From assembly GCA_007695285.1 (NCBI GenBank), contig REEC01000117.1, positions 1 through 64,000 on the forward strand: a DNA stretch of 64,000 nucleotides, written 5' to 3'. Each line of letters opens with the position of its first letter. Position 1 is the stretch's first letter. The notes under the pieces were generated by a model. It made no database searches, was not told where the DNA came from, and saw only the letters and a list, made by a program, of their open reading frames with translations. The stretch comes from Spirochaetaceae bacterium. GTDB lineage: Bacteria; Spirochaetota; Spirochaetia; DSM-27196; PXBQ01. This document shows, piece after piece, positions 37,947 to 46,830 of this stretch. A program made the translations under genes and the position numbers.

Positions 37947-38532
37947 TTTCCCCGTTGCGAGCGCGTATTACGCCCGGAACCCGCGAGAGACGACTCTCGA
38001 GCCGCCGCGCGTTTCCAGTGTTTCGCACAGTATAAATATCGACACTCGACGACGAGAGTTGAGCGGCCAAATCGGTCTGCGATCTCATTCTTTGCCGGAC
38101 CGCACCGAGCGAAAGACCGTCGCGTTTCATCGCCCGAAAAACCCGGACGACGAGTGGCGCTGAGACCCAGATAACGCGGTCGCAGATCGCGTCGAGACGC
38201 ATCCGAAACAACAGAGCCGCGTTCACGACGGAGTCGCGCGCTGTTCTGGACTCTTCGATCACAATCTCGACCATGCGCGGATGCACGATGTCCTCGAGCG
38301 CGCGCAACTCGGCGGAGTCGGCAAACACGATGCGCCCAAGCGCTTTGCGGTCGATGCCACCCGTCGGATGCCGAATCTCCGGGCCGAATCGGTCGACGAC
38401 TCTGTCCTCGAGTTCGGCAAGGGCCCGATGTCCAACCGCGTCAACGTCGATATGCAGGTATCCGTGCGCCGCGAGTATCTCGGCGACCGTGGTTTTTCCC
38501 GCGCAGTACCTACCCGTAACACCGATGGTCAC
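37924..38532 (-). CDS. coaE: Dephospho-CoA kinase
   Basis: MTIGVTGRYCAGKTTVAEILAAHGYLHIDVDAVGHRAL; HPRM. Confidence 0.9.
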   Translation of the reverse strand: MTIGVTGRYCAGKTTVAEILAAHGYLHIDVDAVGHRALAELEDRVVDRFGPEIRHPTGGIDRKALGRIVFADSAELRALEDIVHPRMVEIVIEESRTARDSVVNAALLFRMRLDAICDRVIWVSAPLVVRVFRAMKRDGLSLGAVRQRMRSQTDLAAQLSSSSVDIYTVRNTGNARRLESRLSRVPGVIRARNGENGRYDGK

Positions 38533-41327
38533 GAGTGGAAAGCTCCCCAGTCTTTTCCGATCTCGATGCTCACGCGCAGAGGAACATCGAGTTCGACCGC
38601 GTGTGTCATCTCGTGTTCGACGAGAAGCGCGGTCTCGTGCGCCTCGTCGTCGGGCGCCTCGAGTATCAACTCATCGTGAACCTGGAGGATCAGGCGCGAC
38701 TTCCGCTTCTCGTCGGACAGGCGCGCGGCGATCCTGAGCATCGCGACTTTCACGATGTCCGCGGCGCTTCCCTGGATCGGCGTGTTGACGGCGGTGCGCT
38801 CAGCCGCCATTTTTACGGTCTTGTTCCGGTTGTTGATCTCGTGGATGCGTCGTTCGTGGCCGAGAATTGTCTTGACGTACCCGTTCTTCTCGGCACCGCG
38901 CACGGTGTTATCGATAAACTCGCGAATCTTCGCGTACTTCGTGAAGTACGCGTCGATGAAGCCCGCCGCGTCCGCGCGGGATATCCCCAACTCGTTTGAG
39001 AGCCGAAACGCGGACATGCCGTACATCACGCCGAAGTTGATCGTCTTCGCGATACGCCGCTGCTCGGCGGTGACATCGTCGATCTCGAGCCCAAAAATAA
39101 GCGACGCGGTCGTCTTGTGAACGTCGATGTTGTTCGCAAACGCGTCGCGTAACGCGGGATCGCCCGAGAGGTGCGCGAGCACGACGAGCTCGATCTGCGC
39201 GTAATCCGCCGTGACGAAGCTCCAGCCGTGATCCGACACGAACGCGGACCGGATCCTCCGGCCTTCCTCGTCGCGAATCGGAATGTTCTGAAGGTTCGGC
39301 TCGATGCTCGAGAGTCGCCCGGTCGCGGTGCCGGTAACGTTGAAGTTGGTATGGATCCTTCCGGTTCGTGGATTGACGAGTTTCGGGAGCGAATCGACGT
39401 ACGTCGACTTGAGTTTTGAGAGCAATCGGTGACGGAGAACCTTTTCGGGCACGGGATCCTCGTGCGCGAGCTGCTGCAGCACCGCGGTGTCGGTCGAGTA
39501 CCCGGTCTTCGTCTTCTTCACGGGCGTGAGTTTCCGGTCCTCGAACAGGACCTCCTGCAGCTGCTTTGTGGATGCCAGGTTGAACTCGCGGCCGCAGAGG
39601 CGGTACACCTCCGCCTGAAGCCCGTCGAGAAGCGCCTCGAGTTCGAGTCCGTACTGCTCGAGCACGCCCGGGGAGAGCGCGATGCCCGCGAGTTCCATCT
39701 CGGCGAGAATCGGCACGAGCGGCATCTCGAGCTCACGAAAAACACGATCGAGCCCCCGTTCGGCGAGTTTCTTTGATAACTCGCCGTACAGCCGAAACGT
39801 CACGTCCGCGTCCTCGGCCGCGTATCGCGTCGCGACGTCGAGTGGGACCTCGTCGAACGTCGCGTCCTTGCGTGGGACCACGTCGGAAAAGCGAATCGTA
39901 CGGTACGAAAGGTACTGCTCCGCAAGGCGATCCATGTTGTACGTGTTCGCGGTGCTGTCGATCAGCCACGCGGCGATCATCGTGTCGAACACGCGCCCGG
40001 TTGGTCGCACGCCCCACCGGGCCAAGACCTTGTAGTCGTACTTGAAATTCTGACCGACGATCGTGAGTTCGGGGTTCGCGAGTAACTCGCGAAGACACTG
40101 TTTCACTTCGTCGGCTTCGAGCACCGGGCCGTCGGGGCCACGGATCGGAATGTAACACGCCGAGTCCGCCTCGAACGCGAGCGAGAATCCGACCGGCTCG
40201 GCCGAGACCGGGTTGATATCGTCGGTCTCCGAATCGAACGCAAACGTTCCGGCCTGTTTGGCGCGGGCAACCCAGTCACGAAGCTCAGAGATCGAAGTGA
40301 GCATCACAAGATCGGCCGCCCGGTCATCGATCGTCTCGAGATGATCGGGGAGTTCGGCGGTCGAAGGGGTTTCGGCACCGCCCTCCGGGACCGGCGACGC
40401 TTCCTCTTCCGGCCCGGCCGGCGCGGACGGCCGGTACCGGTTGTACTCGCTCGCGACGCTTTTCATGCCTTCGCGCATAAGAATTTCGGCGGCGGCGGGG
40501 CCGTCTATGGCGTCAAGAGTGAGCTCGTCGAACTCGAGCGGGAGTTCAACATCGGTCTCGAGCGTGATCAAGTCCCGACTGAGGTACGCGTTCTCGCGCC
40601 CTTCTTCGAGTTTTTTTCGACGCGATCCCGTGATCGTCTCGAGGTTTTCGTACACCGCGTCGAGCGTCGTGAACTGCTCGAGCAGAGCGACGGCGGTCTT
40701 GTCACCGATACCCTTCACGCCCGGGACGTTGTCCGACGAGTCGCCGACGAGCGACAGATAATCGAGGATCTGTTCGGGATAGACCGACCAATCATCGAAC
40801 ACCTCGGTGCGCGTAAGCTCACGAAAGCCGTCGCGATCGGGGCGTAGGATTCGGACCGGCTCGTCGACGAGTTGAAGCAGATCCTTGTCGCCCGAGATGA
40901 TGAAACACGGAGTACCGTCGGCACGACACCGCGTCGCGAGCGTTGCCATGATGTCGTCGGCTTCCATACCGTCGATCCGCAGCATCGGAACTTTCAAAGC
41001 CGTGAGCACCTCCTCGATGACGGGAATCTGCTCGCGGAGGTCGTCGGGCGCTTTTTCGCGCGTGGCCTTGTACTCGGGGTATTTTTCGTGACGAAATGTC
41101 GGCGTTTTCGAGTCGAGCGCGACGGCGAAGTGAGACGGACGACGCGTCTGAAGGATAGACAACAGCGTCCGGAAGAACCCGAACACCGCCGAGATGTTCC
41201 TACCGTCGGGATTCCGGAGTGGATTGCGCATAAACGCGAAATATGTCCGGTAGATCAAGCTGTACCCGTCAAGCAGGTACAGCGCTGTACGTTCGTCGTC
41301 CGGAGCGCCGGCGGGATTCTCGGACAT
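38529..41327 (-). CDS. polA: DNA polymerase I (5'-3' exo, 3'-5' exo, polymerase)
   Basis: YLLDGYSLIYRTYFAF, VALDSKTPTFRHE; FAFDSETDDINP; NLQNIPIRDEEGRRIRSAF, DYAQIELVVLAHLSGD, LQVHDELILEAP. Confidence 0.97.
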   Translation of the reverse strand: MSENPAGAPDDERTALYLLDGYSLIYRTYFAFMRNPLRNPDGRNISAVFGFFRTLLSILQTRRPSHFAVALDSKTPTFRHEKYPEYKATREKAPDDLREQIPVIEEVLTALKVPMLRIDGMEADDIMATLATRCRADGTPCFIISGDKDLLQLVDEPVRILRPDRDGFRELTRTEVFDDWSVYPEQILDYLSLVGDSSDNVPGVKGIGDKTAVALLEQFTTLDAVYENLETITGSRRKKLEEGRENAYLSRDLITLETDVELPLEFDELTLDAIDGPAAAEILMREGMKSVASEYNRYRPSAPAGPEEEASPVPEGGAETPSTAELPDHLETIDDRAADLVMLTSISELRDWVARAKQAGTFAFDSETDDINPVSAEPVGFSLAFEADSACYIPIRGPDGPVLEADEVKQCLRELLANPELTIVGQNFKYDYKVLARWGVRPTGRVFDTMIAAWLIDSTANTYNMDRLAEQYLSYRTIRFSDVVPRKDATFDEVPLDVATRYAAEDADVTFRLYGELSKKLAERGLDRVFRELEMPLVPILAEMELAGIALSPGVLEQYGLELEALLDGLQAEVYRLCGREFNLASTKQLQEVLFEDRKLTPVKKTKTGYSTDTAVLQQLAHEDPVPEKVLRHRLLSKLKSTYVDSLPKLVNPRTGRIHTNFNVTGTATGRLSSIEPNLQNIPIRDEEGRRIRSAFVSDHGWSFVTADYAQIELVVLAHLSGDPALRDAFANNIDVHKTTASLIFGLEIDDVTAEQRRIAKTINFGVMYGMSAFRLSNELGISRADAAGFIDAYFTKYAKIREFIDNTVRGAEKNGYVKTILGHERRIHEINNRNKTVKMAAERTAVNTPIQGSAADIVKVAMLRIAARLSDEKRKSRLILQVHDELILEAPDDEAHETALLVEHEMTHAVELDVPLRVSIEIGKDWGAFHS

Positions 41328-41328
41328 G

Positions 41329-41793
41329 TCAGCCCGTCACATCGAACAGACTCGGGTCGTCGGCCGCATCGCTCAGCCAACGACCCGCGGGGACGCGAAG
41401 CTCCGAAAGTTCGAGACGCGTCGCGGTCATTCGGTCGCGCAAGAGGGCTCGGTTCCGCGCGGTGCGTTCACGAACGCGTTCGTGCATCCGATCGAGCGAC
41501 TCGCGCAGCGCCGGTATATCCGGGACGTCGAGATCGGTCGACTCGGTGTACATCGCTTCGAGTGGAGCGATCACGCGGCGCAACGCGAGGATCTCCGCGA
41601 CGATCCTCTGCTCGATGCCGATGTGCTGTTCGAGCTTGTCGATATCGCCGTTCACGATCGCGGCTTCCTCGTGTTCGAGCAGCAAAAGGTACTCGGAGAA
41701 CGAAGCGCGCAGGCGCTCGAGCAGCGCCCGTAGCCGCGTAACAACGGCTTCGTTGTGAGAGAACGGCGCGGTCCGGGGTTGGTTTTCGTTCAC
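41329..41793 (-). CDS. FlgN-like flagellar export chaperone (putative)
   Basis: Small helical protein directly downstream of fliS; GTG 41793 with GAGGA SD. Confidence 0.5.
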   Translation of the reverse strand: MNENQPRTAPFSHNEAVVTRLRALLERLRASFSEYLLLLEHEEAAIVNGDIDKLEQHIGIEQRIVAEILALRRVIAPLEAMYTESTDLDVPDIPALRESLDRMHERVRERTARNRALLRDRMTATRLELSELRVPAGRWLSDAADDPSLFDVTG

Positions 41794-41803
41794 GGTCGGA
41801 TCC

Positions 41804-42226
41804 TCATCCGTTGATGTTGATGCCGCGATACTCGGAGGTAACGCTGCTCGTTGCGGCGATCTGCTCCCACGCGTCACGCAGTTCGGCGAGCAACTCACGG
41901 ACAGCGACCATCGGTGCCGGGTCCTTCTTCACGTTTGCGTCCATGAGCTGTTCACGGAAAAAAAGGTACAGCCGGAACAGATTCGCGGAGATCTCGCCAC
42001 CTTTCTCGAAGTCGAGCGACGCCATGAGCTCGGTCACGACATCCTGGGCTTTGACGATCGCATTGTGGACGACGTCGAGCTGCCGCGTCTGCGCCTCCAA
42101 GGCGGTTGAAGCCGCATCGATCTGCCGAATCGCCTCGTCGTACAGCATCACGATGATGCGGCCTTGCGACGCCGTGCGAACGCGCGCCTCTTTATAAGCA
42201 TGAACGGGATTGTTGTTGTACGCCAT
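41804..42226 (-). CDS. fliS: Flagellar export chaperone FliS
   Basis: NPVHAYKEARVRTASQGRIIVMLYDEAIRQI; SD AAGGAA. Confidence 0.92.
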   Translation of the reverse strand: MAYNNNPVHAYKEARVRTASQGRIIVMLYDEAIRQIDAASTALEAQTRQLDVVHNAIVKAQDVVTELMASLDFEKGGEISANLFRLYLFFREQLMDANVKKDPAPMVAVRELLAELRDAWEQIAATSSVTSEYRGINING

Positions 42227-42251
42227 CGTTTCCTTCCTCAATTCTACACCC

Positions 42252-44552
42252 TCACCGCACCCGATCGATCAACTCGGATACGGGCACGATCGAGTACCCT
42301 CGATCGAGTAACGCGTTGATCAACACGTCCAATCGATGAAAAAGGTAGTCATCGCGCCCTGCGTCCCTCGTCCCTTCGCCGGGAATTCCCACCGTCATCG
42401 AGACGATCGATCCCGGTTTCTTTTCTTCGACGATACGTTCGATGAGATGCGCCGTCGGCGCGTATAACCGCGATACACCACCTTCGTCGCGTCGAGCTAC
42501 CCAATCGAGACTGTCGACGTCACGGCCGACGTACGTATAGTTCACGTCTCTCGATGCGCGGATTATCTCGGGACTCACGAAGTAGTACGGCGCGTGCCAT
42601 AAGAGCGACAGTTCCTGGCCGGTTACATCGTAGTACTCGTCCTCGGTTCGGGCAAGCCCCTGTTTGACGAAATCGCGCGTGATTTGAAAACGCGAGTCGG
42701 TCATGTCGAAGTGCGTGAAAAAAAGCGAGCCGATCTCGTGACCCGATCCGGCGATTTCGCGCACCGCACCCGGATGACTCCGGATAAAATCACCGTTCAA
42801 GAAGAACGTCGCGGTGATGCCGTACTCGGACAGCGTCTTGAGGATCTCGGTCAACCCGTCGACGGACTCGATCGCGTTGAACACAAACGCGACCTCACGG
42901 CGCCGAATTCGTGAGCCGTGGATGAAGTTCGTGAGATCGACCGGATCGTCGCGGTCAGGGAAAGGCTCGTACCGTCGTTCGGGTGGAAGAAACAGCGGTT
43001 CGGTTCCGATTCCGTCGATCATCCGCACCATGACTTTGTTCTGGTAACTTCCGGAGCCGATCGTCTCGAGGTAGACACGGTACGTCGATGAAGCCACTCG
43101 GGGCTCGGCCACGTCGTACGCGGCAACTTCACGGAAGGTACCACTCTCGGTATCGTACGCGCGGATCACTCCGTCAGTCTCGACGTGAACCGCGCCATCG
43201 GCGGCGACGCCGTACCGCTCGATCTGCGAGTACGCCAGGTGACGGCGGTCGGCCGCCCCCCCGCGAAGCGTCACGACCTCCGATCTCTCGCTTCCGAGCA
43301 CGACAAGCGAGTCCGACGATCGCCACAACACGTGCAGCGGTTCGGCGTGCCGAATTCGCGCGACTTCTCGCCACGTTTCATACTCGCGCACGACGACTTC
43401 GTTCGCCTCGAGAACCGCGATTCGCGTCTGATCAGGCGACAAAACAATGGCTCGCACGTTGGTGTCCTCGAGGCGCTCGAATCTGAGTTCGTCGCGATAC
43501 GACTCGAGCTCCAGCCGATACAGAGTTGTCGAGCTTTCACCGCGAACCAGGCTCCCGGCCGTGACCGTCGCGATACCGCTTTCCGACCACACGACGTCGT
43601 GAATCCGTGTGTTACGCGGCAGAAAAAGGTACGGCAGCGAGATAATTCTCCCTGTCGACTCGAAGTCATCCTGGTACAGGTAGTACAGGAAGAGGTTTCG
43701 GCCACCGATACCGACCATTATCGTTTGACCGTCGGGAGCGATCCAGAACTGATCGAAGTTCGGATCAAAAGTGAACGGGATCTTGCCGATCACGCGGCCG
43801 ATCTTGAGCAGATCCTGGTACAACGAGCGCGTGAAGAACTCGACCGGGAGTATTCGATACACGAACGATCCCGTCACGTAGTACAGCGTGTTATCTTCGC
43901 CCCACCGCACGTTGCGGATATCACCGTCGCCGACCCTGCGCAACTCTTCGGCGAGATCGCGCGTATCGCGTCGCTGAGTGAGCGCGTAGTAGTAGATTCC
44001 CCCGTCGTACGAGTACAGGAAGTAATCGCTTCCGGGCGCCCAGGAAACCGGTGGCCCGTCGAGAGTGAACTCGACGCGCTCGGCGACCGTGACGCGAGTG
44101 CCGCTCTCAAGATCGTGCAGGATCAAGGCGCCGTACGCGGGAGAACTCTGCTCGACGGAGATCACGTACCGGCCGTCAGGCGATGTCCGGTACGGCTGCA
44201 GCTTCCCGGCGTTTACCTGCGCACCGTCGACGAACGCCGGAAAACCCGACACCGCCTCGAATCGCGTCATCTCGCGATCGCTTCGGAACAGCCCGAACCG
44301 ATTGTGCAGTTGAACCCGCCCGTCGATCAACTCGGCCTTTTCGGGAAAGAAACTCAATTGTTTCAACTCCCTCTCGTCCAGCGACGCTGCGAACAACGTG
44401 CCGTACCGACCCAAACTCGGCAGTTCGAGTTCCGCCGTCACGAGAAGGACGTTGTCGGCCGAGAGGTTCAGACCGGTAAACCGAACGTCGGCGCCGGCGA
44501 CGACTACGAACGCGAGACACAACGCTGCAATGGCGATAACTCTTTTCAACAC
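42252..44552 (-). CDS. Signal-peptide protein with beta-propeller-like N-terminus and polysaccharide-deacetylase-like C-terminus
   Basis: GTG start (VLKRVIAIAALCLAFVVVAGA) with AGGGAG SD; C-terminal GITATFFLNGDFIRSHPGAVREIAGSGHEIGS. The ORF track start at 44663 is an extension. Confidence 0.75.
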   Translation of the reverse strand: MLKRVIAIAALCLAFVVVAGADVRFTGLNLSADNVLLVTAELELPSLGRYGTLFAASLDERELKQLSFFPEKAELIDGRVQLHNRFGLFRSDREMTRFEAVSGFPAFVDGAQVNAGKLQPYRTSPDGRYVISVEQSSPAYGALILHDLESGTRVTVAERVEFTLDGPPVSWAPGSDYFLYSYDGGIYYYALTQRRDTRDLAEELRRVGDGDIRNVRWGEDNTLYYVTGSFVYRILPVEFFTRSLYQDLLKIGRVIGKIPFTFDPNFDQFWIAPDGQTIMVGIGGRNLFLYYLYQDDFESTGRIISLPYLFLPRNTRIHDVVWSESGIATVTAGSLVRGESSTTLYRLELESYRDELRFERLEDTNVRAIVLSPDQTRIAVLEANEVVVREYETWREVARIRHAEPLHVLWRSSDSLVVLGSERSEVVTLRGGAADRRHLAYSQIERYGVAADGAVHVETDGVIRAYDTESGTFREVAAYDVAEPRVASSTYRVYLETIGSGSYQNKVMVRMIDGIGTEPLFLPPERRYEPFPDRDDPVDLTNFIHGSRIRRREVAFVFNAIESVDGLTEILKTLSEYGITATFFLNGDFIRSHPGAVREIAGSGHEIGSLFFTHFDMTDSRFQITRDFVKQGLARTEDEYYDVTGQELSLLWHAPYYFVSPEIIRASRDVNYTYVGRDVDSLDWVARRDEGGVSRLYAPTAHLIERIVEEKKPGSIVSMTVGIPGEGTRDAGRDDYLFHRLDVLINALLDRGYSIVPVSELIDRVR

Positions 44553-44662
44553 GTTGCTCCCTATCTTGTTTCTCTTTACTTGTCGGCACATGGCGGCAAA
44601 AATTGATCGTTCGGTCGCCCTAGCTCGTCGAGCTCGCACTCGTGGATCAGACATACCCTTCA

Positions 44663-44691
44663 ACTATAGCGCCGATTCGAACCGGAAGCAA
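44663..44691 (-). promoter_or_regulatory. Candidate promoter TTGCTT-17-TATAGT for the propeller/deacetylase-like gene
   Basis: Complement: AAGCAA 44686-44691 and ACTATA 44663-44668; implies a leader of about 100 nt. Confidence 0.55.
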
Positions 44692-44709
44692 GAAATCCAT
44701 GAATGGGGG

Positions 44710-45447
44710 TCAAGTAGCCTTGTTCGGTCGGGTCACGAGGATTTGGTGTCTCGCGTCGGGTCCGAACTGCGTTCCGTCGTAATCGCCGTACCTCTCGATG
44801 ATCGAGAAGCCGTTGAGTTCGCAGACAGCCTCGAGCTCGCGCGGGTAGAACACCCGCAGAGTAAAGCTCCGCGAGATCGTCTCGTCATCGAGCTCGAAGT
44901 ACCACGTGATATCGTCGAGCTGTGTCGCGGCGCAGTACCGCGACGACTCGAACACCTCGACCGGTTTGCCGTGCCACTCAAACGAGTCGACCGCGAAAAG
45001 CGCCTCGGACTCGCGGGCGAGTCTCGTCGGGTCGGGAACGTGTACGTGAATCACGAATACCCCACCGGGCGCCAAGCTGCGGCGCACCGACTCGAAACAC
45101 GCTGAGACGTCGTCGTTAGTCGCGAGATGACAGAACGAGTTGAACGGGAAAACGATCGTCGAAAAGAGCTCGTCGTACGCGAATCGCCGAACGTCCGCGC
45201 GCTCGAATCGCGCGTGAGATGAGCGGCACCTCTCGGTGGCGACCGAGAGCATCGTGTCCGAGGTATCGATGCCCGTCACGGTGTATCCGGCATCGGCGAT
45301 TGCAGACGCAACACGCCCGGTCCCACACCCGAGTTCGAGCACGGGCGCGCCGAAACGCGCGACGATACGCAGGTACAGCTCGATATCGTCGGTGAACTCG
45401 GCGTGTTGGGCCGCGTACAACTCCGCGAGATCGTAGATGCCCGGCAC
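44710..45447 (-). CDS. Class I SAM-dependent methyltransferase
   Basis: APVLELGCGTGRVASAIADAGYTVTGIDTSDTML. Confidence 0.88.
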   Translation of the reverse strand: MPGIYDLAELYAAQHAEFTDDIELYLRIVARFGAPVLELGCGTGRVASAIADAGYTVTGIDTSDTMLSVATERCRSSHARFERADVRRFAYDELFSTIVFPFNSFCHLATNDDVSACFESVRRSLAPGGVFVIHVHVPDPTRLARESEALFAVDSFEWHGKPVEVFESSRYCAATQLDDITWYFELDDETISRSFTLRVFYPRELEAVCELNGFSIIERYGDYDGTQFGPDARHQILVTRPNKAT

Positions 45448-45449
45448 GC

Positions 45450-46751
45450 TCAGAGAATCTCCGCCGCCAACTCGGCGAGACGGCTGCGCTCGGAACGTTG
45501 CAGAGTGACGTGACCGAAAAGATCCTGGCCCTTGAACGCTTCAACCAGAAACGACAACCCATTCGAGCCCGCGTCGAGGTACGGCGAGTCGATCTGATAC
45601 GGGTCGCCCGTCAGCACGACCTTTGAACCGTCGCCCGCGCGTGAGACGATCGTTTTCACCTCGTGCGGCGAGAGGTTTTGCGCTTCGTCGATGATTATGA
45701 ATTGGTTCGGAAGAGACCGTCCGCGGATGTACGTGAGCGCCTCGAGCTCGATGACGCGCGTGTTGATCAGTTGTTCGGCGTTCTTGATGTTGTGTTTCTT
45801 GTACACCGAGAGAATGTACTCGAGGTTGTCAAAAAGCGGTTGCATCCAGTGCGACAACTTATCGTTCTTGCCGCCCGGCAGATATCCGATGTCCTTGCCG
45901 AGCGGGATCACGGGGCGGGAGACAAGAACCCGCGAGTACCGCTGGTCCTCGAGCGTCATTTTGAGACCGGACGCGATCGCCATTAGGGTTTTCCCGGTTC
46001 CTGCTTTTCCGACGAGCGTCACGAGCGCCACCCGTTCGTCGAGAAGAACGTCGAACGCCATGCGTTGCTCATCGTTCATCGGTCGGACACCCGCGACCGA
46101 CGGCATTTTATGATCGACGTACGCGAGCTCGGCACGATCGGCGTCGAATCGCGTCAAGAGGCGCTCTTCGTTCTGCTTGTTCCTCAACATCACGAAGTGG
46201 TTAGCGGGAAGAGAATCCGACCACGGCAGAGCCTTGGTCTCCCTGAGAATCCGGATATTCTCGTAACTCGCATCGATCTCCGAGAATCCCGAGTACAACT
46301 TCTCGATATTGACCTTCTGGCGCTCGTAATCGACGGCTTTGATTCCCAGCGCGGTCGCTTTGACGCGCGCGTTTATGTCCTTCGAGACGAAAAAAACCCG
46401 TTTCCCTTGCTGCTGGATCTCGTACGCGGTCAGGATAATCTTGTTGTCGGGAGTATCCTCGAGGATTCCGAACGGTACGTTACGCGCGTGGCTCATCATC
46501 ACGCGGAGAATCGATCCGTTCTCGATCTTAACGCCTTCACTGAGGCTGCCGTGCCTGCGCGACTCGTCGAGAAAACGGATCGCGCGCCGCGCGTTCCGTC
46601 CACGCTCGTCGCTGTACGTCTTCAGGTTGTCGAGTTCCTCGAGAACCCAGAGCGGAACGACAACCTCGTTGTCGCGGAAACTCAGAATCGCGTCGGGGCG
46701 ATGGATCAGAACGTTGGTGTCGATTACAAAAGTCTTGAGTTCTTTCTTCAT
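45450..46751 (-). CDS. PhoH family protein with N-terminal PIN domain
   Basis: TFVIDTNVLIHRPDAIL (PIN); LVTLVGKAGTGKTLMAIASGL, QFIIIDEAQNLSPHEVKTIVSRAG (PhoH). Confidence 0.93.
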   Translation of the reverse strand: MKKELKTFVIDTNVLIHRPDAILSFRDNEVVVPLWVLEELDNLKTYSDERGRNARRAIRFLDESRRHGSLSEGVKIENGSILRVMMSHARNVPFGILEDTPDNKIILTAYEIQQQGKRVFFVSKDINARVKATALGIKAVDYERQKVNIEKLYSGFSEIDASYENIRILRETKALPWSDSLPANHFVMLRNKQNEERLLTRFDADRAELAYVDHKMPSVAGVRPMNDEQRMAFDVLLDERVALVTLVGKAGTGKTLMAIASGLKMTLEDQRYSRVLVSRPVIPLGKDIGYLPGGKNDKLSHWMQPLFDNLEYILSVYKKHNIKNAEQLINTRVIELEALTYIRGRSLPNQFIIIDEAQNLSPHEVKTIVSRAGDGSKVVLTGDPYQIDSPYLDAGSNGLSFLVEAFKGQDLFGHVTLQRSERSRLAELAAEIL

Positions 46752-46815
46752 GCTTTTCCCGTCGCATTATACTCCGCCTGCGCCGTTTCGAGAACTGTCG
46801 CCACGGTCGCACGTA

Positions 46816-46824
46816 TGGTATAGT
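46816..46824 (+). promoter_or_regulatory. Candidate extended -10 promoter TGgTATAGT for the M20 gene
   Basis: Ends 6 nt before ATG 46831. Confidence 0.5.
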
Positions 46825-46830
46825 ACGCCC

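Noticed and set aside
43185-44606. 473-aa + strand ORF antisense to the propeller/deacetylase-like gene
   Set aside because: Shadow ORF; composition unlike real proteins here.
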